From positions 1-23,413 of IMG/VR virus record IMGVR_UViG_3300044971_004137: 23,413 nt of DNA. The stretch is one strand, 5' to 3'. The notes below the pieces were generated by a model. That model did not search any database. It worked only from the letters and a program-made list of their open reading frames with translations, and had not been told where the DNA came from. Shown here in pieces: positions 1 to 6,756 of this stretch. How positions within the stretch are numbered: the first letter of the stretch is position 1; the number at the start of each line of letters is the position of its first letter. The DNA comes from a virus. Both the position numbers and the translations under genes were made by a program.

Positions 1-434
1 AGCGCACCGGATATACCACCCTTTATGAGTGCTTCAATCGGGTCCCCACCTTGTATTAGTGCCGATGTGCCAGATGTTATGCCGCTACTGACCGCTTGTC
101 CAGCGACTCGGCCCATAGCCTCAGCTACCGACTTACTTACTAAACTTTCGCTTCCGCTGCTAAGAATTGATTCTGTAACAGATGATGCAACGGAACTCGC
201 AATAGCCGAACCCGCATAGGATGAGACACCACCAAGAACAGCCGACTTCAGTATGTCGTCAGCGTCACCACCTTGCACTGCTGTTATACCGGCAGATACA
301 ACTCCAGCGCCAATAGCTGTAGCTGCTGCCGCACTTACTGTGCCTATGCCAATAGCCGTAGCTAATCCAGCACCAATAGCGGATAAAGCACCCGAGACAC
401 CGAGAAACGGGACTATGAATGCTGCTGCTGGCAT
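1..434 (-). CDS. Ala/Gly-rich virion protein, N-terminal 144 residues (truncated by window edge)
   Basis: An open frame starts at the ATG at 432-434 directly after the preceding TAA, with GGAG six bases before it, and continues without a stop to position 1. The product begins MPAAAFIVPFLGVSGALSAI, and residues 1-~45 are almost entirely Ala, Gly, Ile, Val and Thr. A unit is repeated twice: ITAVQGGDADDILKSAVLGG (about residues 46-65) and ALIQGGDPIEALIKGGISGA at the window edge. This GGDxxxxLxxxxxGG repeat with hydrophobic, Ser-rich spacers is characteristic of very large virion/ejection proteins of podovirus-like environmental phages. A role in DNA injection is inferred from place and composition. 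The rest of the gene lies outside the window. Confidence 0.75.
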   Translation of the reverse strand, partial: MPAAAFIVPFLGVSGALSAIGAGLATAIGIGTVSAAAATAIGAGVVSAGITAVQGGDADDILKSAVLGGVSSYAGSAIASSVASSVTESILSSGSESLVSKSVAEAMGRVAGQAVSSGITSGTSALIQGGDPIEALIKGGISGA

Positions 435-845
435 TTACAGCTCCACCACGAACACATTAAGATCTTTGCCTTCGTGCTTGGCTTCGTATTGTTGCACGGG
501 CAGATCGACCATTTTGGCTAGTTTCTTAAACTTCTCGTCCTCAGAGTAGGTGTATGCCGTTTTCACACCTATATTCTTCAAATACTTAGCCAAGTCCAAA
601 AAGTTCTTCGCCATCTCTCTTGGCCTGCTCTCTTCCCCAAGAGTGTGGACTTCAACCACACCTTTGGCCCTCACCAAAACTAAAAATAACACGTTGCCAA
701 TGTGCACCAGCTTTGATCCCTGGTCCTGTACCACCTTAGCAAGACCAGCTAACATCCCTTGAGCCCCTTCCTCGGAGCCGGTCGTTTTTAAAAAGTGGTC
801 GTGCGCTATGCGCATTACTTCTTCCTGTTCGGCTGATTCCATCAT
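435..845 (-). CDS. Small mixed alpha/beta phage protein, possibly GNAT-like (136 aa)
   Basis: The N-terminal helix EQEEVMRIAHDHFLKTTGSE is followed by a strand-rich region KLVHIGNVLFLVLVRAKGVV and EVHTLGEESRPREMAKNF, a helix FLDLAKYLKNIGVKTAYTYS, and a final strand KDLNVFVVEL. A beta-strand pair followed by an Arg/Glu helix recalls the GNAT fold, and T7-type internal virion protein gp13 has been compared with such folds. However, the canonical Q/R-x-x-G-x-G/A acetyl-CoA loop is not visible, so no activity is claimed. It overlaps the previous gene as ATGA, and its TAA is directly followed by the next ATG. An ejection/internal protein is possible. Confidence 0.6.
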   Translation of the reverse strand: MMESAEQEEVMRIAHDHFLKTTGSEEGAQGMLAGLAKVVQDQGSKLVHIGNVLFLVLVRAKGVVEVHTLGEESRPREMAKNFLDLAKYLKNIGVKTAYTYSEDEKFKKLAKMVDLPVQQYEAKHEGKDLNVFVVEL

Positions 846-1096
846 ATCGATTGAGGAGATGGGTTAACTGAAAGCATGAGAGCTTGTGCCCAATCGAACC
901 AGTTGGCATACGTATTCGGATCGGGAACGGATTCGTTAGCGAAAATGTCGATGCCTTTGATACCCATGGCCCATTCGCGCCAGCTGTCTTCCGACTGGGG
1001 TGCGCTAAGGTTCTGAGCAGCATACAGTTCACACATAAGACTCGCCCAGGAGTCCCAGGTATGGAATCTAGGGTCATATGTGAGACCAAAAGTCAT
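842..1096 (-). CDS. Small Trp-rich phage hypothetical protein (84 aa)
   Basis: Begins MTFGLTYDPRFHTWDSWASL and contains many tryptophans (HTWDSWASL, EDSWREWAMG, NWFDWAQAL). Helical amphipathic composition, no TM or signal. It overlaps the gp10-like stop and the following start as ATGA on both sides, so it is a bona fide member of the tail operon. The pattern DPRF.TW.SWA is familiar from comparable phages directly after the gp10-like gene, without known function. A small tail-assembly or plug protein is a guess. Confidence 0.7.
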   Translation of the reverse strand: MTFGLTYDPRFHTWDSWASLMCELYAAQNLSAPQSEDSWREWAMGIKGIDIFANESVPDPNTYANWFDWAQALMLSVNPSPQSI

Positions 1097-3318
1097 GTTG
1101 GCCTCACATCGCCGAACTCGGCGTTGATGATAACTTTACCCATTTGATAATCACCGTCTTGTACGTTACTAGTGAATATCAACCGCATCTCGCGCCTCTG
1201 CTCCCGCATATCCACTTTACCTTGACTCGGAGCAAATATATAGGGGTCTGAAGTTACGTCGGGTGAATCCGCGAACGGCCTACCCGTAACGCGTACTTCC
1301 ATATTTTCACTTTGAATAAAGTCAGGCTCTACTCGGTCGACTCGAATCCACATGTTCTCGCCGATCGGCGACGGCTGCGAAGGCCCGCCCGACACCCACC
1401 CCAAATCGTTCGTTTCAACTGAACTCTTGATGGCACTAATATTTTGACCATTGATTTCGTTCACGCCTACTTCGTGTTGCCACAACTTCACCAATCCGGG
1501 CACCGTTTCAAATACCGCGACAACTGTGCTGGTCGATGTCGCCGGGTCGGAAAGCAGCAATGTCATCGCCCAAACAGCTACGACATCAATCTGAAATCCC
1601 GCTCCGGCACCACCAACATCCGCACTATCAACGGTCAGAGTTTGACCAACCACATACATCGCCCCAGGGTCTGTAATCGTGACGGTCGTTACGACACCAG
1701 ACCCATTAATCACAATGGTGGCAAGTGCCCCATTACCGATTTCGGAAGGTGATGGAAGGCCGGGATATATGAGAGGCACGTTAGGGTAGGTACCCGGGGT
1801 ATAACCCGCACCCCCAACAAGACTCCCCAGCGTTTTCAAGCCGAATTGTTGAATTTCAACAACGGTCGCACCACTGGGGATCGAAGAAGCGCTTGCGATT
1901 TGGAGAATCTCGACAGTCGGATTGTAGAAGTCAGATGTCGCAATAGCAGAACCTGAAGTGGTGTTAACAGTGACTGAAGTAACTACTTCTTGAACGCTTT
2001 GCACCCACTCAGCGTTTATCGGATACTGAAACACTTGAGAGAAATAACCCGCTGACCTTCTAGCACCCACGGCACCACCAGCGTCGTACCATGTGTTCTC
2101 GCGAACGTTGTAAATAATAGCATCATTACATTCGATCGAATCACCCCTGGGGTAAAACCACCAAATCTCGCCGAACCTTGGAACTTTGGTAGCCCAGACC
2201 TTTTGTCGCTGGTTGTAATTAAGATTGTCGAAGAAATAGTTTTGATTCATATTATTCGGAACTTCTTTAACGACGCCGTTATAAAGCATAAAGCGGTCAG
2301 AAGCGACCCAATAATAAATGCCATCATATTCGATAGCGCATTGTCCAGACAATATCGAAGTTTGACTCGTTACGATGTCGTATCTCCAGAATGCAGGGGG
2401 CGTTCCCACACCGCCAATGTACGAAACCCTCACCAACGAATCGAGTGACCAAAAAAGCCCCGCAGGTGCGTTTGAGCCGCCGCGCACAGGAAGACCCTGC
2501 ACGATTTTGCCCGTTGCCACGTTAGTTTCGTTTGCGTCGACGCCGACCCAATCGTCAGGATTCCCTGCCGCGCAATTCCTGATTAACCCATCATTGCCAT
2601 ACACGAATATGTAGGGGTGCAGAACTACGACTCCACCAGACACCGAAACTTCGTTATCTATCGTGAGCGTAGACGACCCAGTGGTTGTTGCTGCATTGTC
2701 GATGGTAAACGTGGTCGTAGATGGTACGTCCACCACATACGTATTCGCGGGAATGCCCGTTCCAGATACTTTCTGCCCTATACCGATCAGCGCGGTGGTG
2801 GCCACAGTTACAGTAGTAGAAGAGGCGAGAGTCGCTGCTATCGTGAACACGCCAAGCGGACCCATGGTGGTGCCAGTAACGTCCCCGATCAACACCGGAG
2901 TGTTTGTTTCATTTGCTATTGCTGCCAGATTCTGGCCAGGATGAGCCACAATCGAGGCGATACCCCCCTCACGATTGAAGAAGCCATCGAACTGCCATAG
3001 GTTAAGGGGGCTCGACGTGAATGAACTCAACGTGAAGTCAGCAAGTCCAGAGCCGTCGCCGTTGGAATTAATAGTTAACGATTGCACCCCTCCAGCATAA
3101 CCGCTGAAAACGTCCGTAACGCTATTTCGGGGATTTACCCATATACCTCTGGATGGCCCAGATAGTTTATCCGCAATGATCCTATACCCGCGAATCTTTC
3201 TTGGCCTGCCTCTTTGGAATCGCACCCACAGACCGTCGACATAATACTCTTTGTCGAACACTGTTCCATCGCGCTGTATCCCCGCTTTGGTGTCGAGAGC
3301 AAAGACCTTGGCGGTCAT
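1093..3318 (-). CDS. P22 gp10-like tail hub / DNA stabilisation protein with inserted domains
   Basis: A 741-residue protein. The core matches the gp10/T7 gp12 class of beta-propeller tail proteins that cap the portal-adaptor: KEYYVDGLWVRFQRGRPRKI, VVVLHPYIFVYGNDGLIRNC, AGLFWSLDSLVRVSYIGG, AIEYDGIYYWVASDRFMLYN and KVPRFGEIWWFYPRGDSIEC. A C-terminal REMRLIFTSNVQDGDYQMGK segment follows. Two stretches look inserted. Residues ~153-227 contain VSGTGIPANTYVVDVPS, a unit typical of modular phage beta domains. Residues ~440-608 contain SLVGGAGYTPGTYPNVPL and GALATIVINGSGVVTTVTIT, another common module. Inserts would decorate the tail. Adjacent to the adaptor and fibre genes, with an ATGA overlap to the next gene. 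Confidence 0.7.
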   Translation of the reverse strand: MTAKVFALDTKAGIQRDGTVFDKEYYVDGLWVRFQRGRPRKIRGYRIIADKLSGPSRGIWVNPRNSVTDVFSGYAGGVQSLTINSNGDGSGLADFTLSSFTSSPLNLWQFDGFFNREGGIASIVAHPGQNLAAIANETNTPVLIGDVTGTTMGPLGVFTIAATLASSTTVTVATTALIGIGQKVSGTGIPANTYVVDVPSTTTFTIDNAATTTGSSTLTIDNEVSVSGGVVVLHPYIFVYGNDGLIRNCAAGNPDDWVGVDANETNVATGKIVQGLPVRGGSNAPAGLFWSLDSLVRVSYIGGVGTPPAFWRYDIVTSQTSILSGQCAIEYDGIYYWVASDRFMLYNGVVKEVPNNMNQNYFFDNLNYNQRQKVWATKVPRFGEIWWFYPRGDSIECNDAIIYNVRENTWYDAGGAVGARRSAGYFSQVFQYPINAEWVQSVQEVVTSVTVNTTSGSAIATSDFYNPTVEILQIASASSIPSGATVVEIQQFGLKTLGSLVGGAGYTPGTYPNVPLIYPGLPSPSEIGNGALATIVINGSGVVTTVTITDPGAMYVVGQTLTVDSADVGGAGAGFQIDVVAVWAMTLLLSDPATSTSTVVAVFETVPGLVKLWQHEVGVNEINGQNISAIKSSVETNDLGWVSGGPSQPSPIGENMWIRVDRVEPDFIQSENMEVRVTGRPFADSPDVTSDPYIFAPSQGKVDMREQRREMRLIFTSNVQDGDYQMGKVIINAEFGDVRPT

Positions 3319-4565
3319 TAAAAGGTGCCCCCCGAAACGCCCCCTAGAAATGTCCCCACGCCGGGTAATGTCATGCCGCTTGTGTTCCAGGTAACGACGT
3401 TTGTGCCCAGCACAGCCAGACCCATAGCACCGGAAGATGGCCTGTACAGACCCGTGCCTGTCTCCAGCGCGAAGTAAAGAGATGGAGCCGACACCGAACC
3501 GTTTAGCAAGGCAAGAGATGTGGCACCGGCCGTTATGGTTGAGCTTGCAGCCACGATGTTGACTGAATCACAAATCAGAATGGTTTGTGCGTTTGCTGGA
3601 ACTGTCGCTGAAGCACTCCCCGCAACACCAGTCGAGAGAGTGAGCGAGTAATTGTTCACCGTGGGATCGACGGCATTTTGGACGTAATATACTTGAATAG
3701 TAGGGGGTACTTGGATGGTGACATTCCCGGCGAGGGTACCCACATATTTCTGAATCGTATTCGACGCTTCTGCACTTGTGAGAACGTAGGTACCGCTGGA
3801 CACCAACTTCGTGAGCTGCGAGAAGTTAAACTGAGTGTTTCTACCAAGGCCTACAGTGAAAAAAGCCGAACCGGAATTAACGACGAATGCGCTGTCACTC
3901 GGTTGAAGGACGATACTAAGAGAACCATTAATGAAATCGGAACCGCTAGTATTGATTGTTAAAGACCCGGTGCCGCTGTTGCGTACCATAGTGAACCAAT
4001 TATTCCCAAGGGATGACGCAGAACTAAGGGTAAATGTCCCCGCTCCACCCAACCAAGTCAGGAACTTCGCCCTATCTGTGTCCAGTACGGTGTAATTACT
4101 TGAATGCGACACCACTGGATGGCTTTGATTCAGAGTCAAGCCTACTGCCAACAAACCATAACCGGCTAGCGTAGCCGCATCGGCACCAGAAGAACCTATG
4201 CCGAAAGCGATAATACCCCAAGTACCGGACTCGTCTGGGTTGTCGGTGATGTATATGTACTGAGCCTCACCAGCCGCCACCGTTACAATGCTGTTCTGAC
4301 CGTCAAAATCATATACAGTGAACGCGAAGGAACCAGTGTTGCGAATCATGGCGTCCTGGCCGACTGACGCTTGATTCGCTGGAGGCATCCAGAGCTGAAG
4401 GTTAGGTCCCGATGGCGCGACCTCCATAATTCGAGCTGCGTAGTCGCCGGTATAGCTACCGTTTATCGGCCATTCTAACTGCGTATTCGCAGTTAGTGTG
4501 ATGGATCGATACGAAACGTCAGTGGGCTGGATGACGTTTCCGGTAAATGGGCTGTTGTAACTCAT
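3318..4565 (-). CDS. Tail fibre/tail-associated beta-rich protein ending GGVSGGTF
   Basis: A 415-residue protein. The N-terminus MSYNSPFTGNVIQPTDVSYR with SITLTANTQLEWPINGSYTG followed by ARIMEVAPSG and NLQLWMPPANQASVGQDAMI appears as a virion-attachment beta domain. The body has repeated small beta units, e.g. FTMVRNSGTGSLTINTSGSD, preceded by a similar AMIRNTGSFAFTVYDFDG unit. The C-terminal part LLNGSVSAPSLYFALETGTG then LYRPSSGAMGLAVLGTN is a motif common in phage fibres. The final residues GVGTFLGGVSGGTF echo the end of the collagen-like fibre. The TAA shares a base with the next ATG (TAATG). A tail spike/fibre or tail-tip plug is likely; no enzymatic motif is seen. Confidence 0.65.
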   Translation of the reverse strand: MSYNSPFTGNVIQPTDVSYRSITLTANTQLEWPINGSYTGDYAARIMEVAPSGPNLQLWMPPANQASVGQDAMIRNTGSFAFTVYDFDGQNSIVTVAAGEAQYIYITDNPDESGTWGIIAFGIGSSGADAATLAGYGLLAVGLTLNQSHPVVSHSSNYTVLDTDRAKFLTWLGGAGTFTLSSASSLGNNWFTMVRNSGTGSLTINTSGSDFINGSLSIVLQPSDSAFVVNSGSAFFTVGLGRNTQFNFSQLTKLVSSGTYVLTSAEASNTIQKYVGTLAGNVTIQVPPTIQVYYVQNAVDPTVNNYSLTLSTGVAGSASATVPANAQTILICDSVNIVAASSTITAGATSLALLNGSVSAPSLYFALETGTGLYRPSSGAMGLAVLGTNVVTWNTSGMTLPGVGTFLGGVSGGTF

Positions 4566-5197
4566 GCGTCTAACACCATAGATTGACGATCAACGATCCG
4601 AGTCAGGTCTTCGCTCTTCAAAGCTGCGACGATTTCGGCATATTCCTGTTTCCAAACGGCTATCCTACCGTCATTCTTTAGAAACGGCATGGCCTGCAGC
4701 AGAGACCCGTAAAGCATGGCTTGCGGCGCATACTGGGTAAACCAATTGGTCTGGTTGCTGGAATCGAGTGGTTGCACCCTCTCGTAATATAACACTTCGA
4801 ACGTATACGCGCTGTCCGGTGTCGGAGCGATCAACCAGTGAGTGTAGTCATAATCGCAGTAGTATTTGGGTACACTCTGGTCTGTCGCCACCGGCCAATA
4901 CTCACGCAAATACTCATACTTGCGCAGCAAGACCGGTTGCTTGGTCCCACCCACTGTGACATTCATGGATACCGTTTTGCGCCAACGGGCCGGTTTGTCA
5001 ATCACCGGTTGCCCTTGAACCATGGTGCTCGTGTTGACGATTAGGTTACCCAGAAACTTAATGTCGGATGCAAGCTTCTGTTCACAAAGCATGATGAACA
5101 GCGGAATCTTGCTGACCGTAGCCGCATCATTTCGCTCAAGATATTGTTGAATATCTTGAACTAGGCTGTCGTAAGTCATTACAGCCGCTGTCGTCAT
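4562..5197 (-). CDS. Head-to-tail adaptor-like protein (P22 gp4 / T7 gp11-like)
   Basis: A 211-residue protein. Start region MTTAAVMTYDSLVQDIQQYL; an AAGGGGG ribosome site supports the ATG at 5195-5197. The pattern is that of phage adaptors: helical N-terminus (QDIQQYLERNDAATVSKIPL), LFIMLCEQKLASDIKF, a beta section with KPARWRKTVSMNVTV and LLRKYEYLREYWPVA. Then come YYCDYDYTHWLIAPTPDSAY and YYERVQPLDSSNQTNWFTQY with a C-terminal helix QAMLYGSLLQAMPFLKNDGR. These proteins ring the portal and start the tail. It is followed by the fibre-like and gp10-like genes with ATGA overlaps, which fits tail completion. The 15290-16363 gene is another adaptor candidate. Confidence 0.7.
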   Translation of the reverse strand: MTTAAVMTYDSLVQDIQQYLERNDAATVSKIPLFIMLCEQKLASDIKFLGNLIVNTSTMVQGQPVIDKPARWRKTVSMNVTVGGTKQPVLLRKYEYLREYWPVATDQSVPKYYCDYDYTHWLIAPTPDSAYTFEVLYYERVQPLDSSNQTNWFTQYAPQAMLYGSLLQAMPFLKNDGRIAVWKQEYAEIVAALKSEDLTRIVDRQSMVLDA

Positions 5198-5216
5198 AGG
5201 ACCCCCTTAACGGACC

Positions 5217-5232
5217 GGTAAAATATTTTACC
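5217..5232. promoter_or_regulatory. 16-bp perfect AT-rich palindrome between lysis and tail genes
   Basis: GGTAAAATATTTTACC is its own reverse complement and occupies part of the 56-base gap between the lysozyme stop and the adaptor start. It could be an operator, a transcript hairpin or chance. No T-run or further stem follows. Confidence 0.4.
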
Positions 5233-5253
5233 ACGTGAAAACATCTCGAACAA

Positions 5254-5772
5254 CTAGTTCGAAAGGAAAAATACCTTTTCTTCCTTGCGCCGACGATCCA
5301 GCCCTGCGAGCACTTTACCCCCGCCCTTGTTCCAAAGCAATAAGGCATCTGCTGCGGCTTCAAATTCCATGCGATTTGCCTTGATGCGGACGGTAGAACG
5401 CTGGAGGTTGCCTAACCCTACGTTAAAGGAAAAAGAGACCAAAGCGTCAAAGCGGCCTTGATGCCCAACAGCAGGGGGAACAAGTCGAAGAACACCGCGT
5501 TCAAAATCTGCGACATCCTGCGCGAAGAGATCATCAATTTCTTGCTTTGTCCAGACACGGTTGTCCTCCGGTTTGAGTGGATACTCACTGCGAATCATGG
5601 GGATGTCGGCTTTGGTCTTTCCTTCTGGCCGGAACATCGGCAGGCGGATCTGCTCTTGGTACAGCACATGGCCATATCCAATTGTCCAGATGTGCGCCGG
5701 ACACAGGTACGGGCGGTTCTTACACCCCTCGTACTTGTGCATCATCGCAGCACCGGCCTTGCTCAGTTTCAC
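5254..5772 (-). CDS. Endolysin, GH24 lysozyme
   Basis: The start is the GTG at 5770-5772, overlapping the holin TGA, with GGAG six bases upstream; longer frames run inside the holin gene. The 172-residue product (KLSKAGAAMMHKYEGCKNRP) is a T4/P22-type muramidase cutting peptidoglycan. Active-site alignment by spacing with T4 lysozyme (E11, D20, T26): Glu in KYEGCK, Cys in YLCPAH at the Asp position, Thr in WTIGYGH, giving an E-C-T triad. An ALVSFSFNVGLGNLQRSTV segment follows, as in the family, and the C-terminal helix region contains LLWNKGGGKVLAGLDRRRKE. There is no signal peptide or SAR-type TM, so it needs the holin. A segment RPEGKTKADIPMIRSEYPLK looks like an inserted loop. Confidence 0.88.
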   Translation of the reverse strand: MKLSKAGAAMMHKYEGCKNRPYLCPAHIWTIGYGHVLYQEQIRLPMFRPEGKTKADIPMIRSEYPLKPEDNRVWTKQEIDDLFAQDVADFERGVLRLVPPAVGHQGRFDALVSFSFNVGLGNLQRSTVRIKANRMEFEAAADALLLWNKGGGKVLAGLDRRRKEEKVFFLSN

Positions 5773-6272
5773 TTCTTGCTCCACTGACGCGAACCGAACC
5801 AAAATCCAATGATCCCGCCCAGCATGGCCATCTCGTCGCTGGAGAAGATCAGACTGCTGTACTTGACCACATCGTCGATGCTGGTGATCAGTGTCGGGTG
5901 ATTCCACAGGTACACCGCCATGAAGGCGTTGATCAGCACAAGCTCGATCACAAAGATGTAGGTCACCGTCGGGCGCACAGTGCCGACATAGCTGGCAACC
6001 CATTTGTGAGCCTTCTCCAACACTTGCTCGTCATGCTTGAGCGCAGCCTCGGTCATCTGCGCCTCGGTCTGCATCATGACCTGATCGGTGCGGATTTCCT
6101 CGATGCGCTGCTGGGCGGCGTACCCCTGAGCGGCCAAGGCAAGCTCCCGCTCGTTTTGGAGCCGCGCAAGGGCAAGCTCGTGCTTCTGGTCGCTCTTGTT
6201 CTGGAAGAACTCAAGCAGCTTTGGCAGGCCGCTGATCAGCAAGCCACCGAGGGTAGAGATGAGGGACAGCAT
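5769..6272 (-). CDS. Holin, 3-TM family (putative)
   Basis: A 167-residue protein: an N-terminal hydrophobic helix (LSLISTLGGLLISGLPKLLE), then a long charged helix (residues ~25-90, KHELALARLQNERELALA onward). A TM segment follows at ~103-123 (VTYIFVIELVLINAFMAVYL) and a C-terminal hydrophobic stretch GGIIGFWFGSRQWSKK. The long charged helix plus PTVTY and the terminal GFWFG.R pattern match the phage family described as 'holin of 3 TMs' (as in gene transfer agents). Holins perforate the inner membrane to time lysis. The stop overlaps the lysozyme GTG (GTGA), supporting coupled expression of holin and endolysin. Confidence 0.75.
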   Translation of the reverse strand: MLSLISTLGGLLISGLPKLLEFFQNKSDQKHELALARLQNERELALAAQGYAAQQRIEEIRTDQVMMQTEAQMTEAALKHDEQVLEKAHKWVASYVGTVRPTVTYIFVIELVLINAFMAVYLWNHPTLITSIDDVVKYSSLIFSSDEMAMLGGIIGFWFGSRQWSKK

Positions 6273-6547
6273 TATTTGACTCCTTTTGCAATACGCTCGC
6301 GCTCTTCAAGCAGGCGAACCTTGACCTGAAGATCGTTGATGTGGGTCATCAACTGCTCCTTGAGAACAGCCCTGCGCTCCGCGCTGATCGGGCTATCAGT
6401 GGGCACGCCCTCTTTGGTGATCAAGGCAGGCATCTGCCCCTCAATCTTCGTCAGGCGCTCAGAGAAGGACGCAACCTGTCCGAGCAGCCATGCCAGCGCA
6501 GCCACCACGATGGGAATGACCGCCTTAAGTACGTCAGACCAAGCCAT
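6272..6547 (-). CDS. Lysis-cassette membrane protein with N-terminal TM and coiled coil (91 aa)
   Basis: Residues ~6-26 form a TM helix (VLKAVIPIVVAALAWLLGQV). It is followed by ASFSERLTKIEGQMPALITK, a Pro-containing loop (GVPTDSPISAERRAVL) and a charged C-terminal helix with heptad character (INDLQVKVRLLEERERIAK). The topology resembles spanin inner-membrane subunits or XhlA-like accessory holins. Without an overlapping outer-membrane lipoprotein gene, a spanin call is not supported. The stop overlaps the 3-TM holin start (TAATG), tying it to lysis. Confidence 0.7.
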   Translation of the reverse strand: MAWSDVLKAVIPIVVAALAWLLGQVASFSERLTKIEGQMPALITKEGVPTDSPISAERRAVLKEQLMTHINDLQVKVRLLEERERIAKGVK

Positions 6548-6553
6548 TACAGG

Positions 6554-6733
6554 TCACCTCGTGATCCAGATCGCCGCGAAGATCGTTCCGGCCATTGACA
6601 CAAGCATGATGCCAGCAGTCTTCATCATGATGGCCTCAATGCGCTTGAGTCGAGCGTTGATCTGCTCGTACCTAATTGCACACACTTCCTCATGCGTAGT
6701 CAGCCTTGCATCGGTAGCGTTCACTGTACTCAT
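6554..6733 (-). CDS. Short single-TM lysis-cassette protein (59 aa), holin/XhlA-like
   Basis: A short open frame filling the gap between the adhesin-like gene and the next membrane protein. It reads MSTVNATDARLTTHEEVCAI, then a charged helix RYEQINARLKRIEA, then one hydrophobic segment (residues ~35-57, from IMMKTAGIMLVS to FAAIWI) and ends in TR. An AAGGGG sits upstream of the ATG. A soluble charged helix followed by one C-terminal TM is the layout of XhlA-type or antiholin proteins. Its place at the head of a run of three membrane genes ending in a lysozyme supports a lysis role, but the exact role is not determinable. Confidence 0.65.
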   Translation of the reverse strand: MSTVNATDARLTTHEEVCAIRYEQINARLKRIEAIMMKTAGIMLVSMAGTIFAAIWITR

Positions 6734-6756
6734 CTCACGAACCCCTTATTTTATGC

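Noticed and set aside
5254-6003. A longer lysozyme frame beginning inside the holin gene at 6003.
   Set aside because: The extra ~77 residues are a frame-shifted reading of the holin (Cys/His/Arg-rich). The GTG at 5772 with a GGAG site and stop overlap is the natural start.
5577-6329. A 250-codon plus-strand frame across the lysozyme and holin genes.
   Set aside because: It is antisense to two recognised genes, has His/Arg-rich nonsense-like composition, and has no recognisable domain.
6272-6733. An i-spanin/o-spanin pair.
   Set aside because: No lipobox or embedded lipoprotein frame is seen near the TM/coiled-coil genes.
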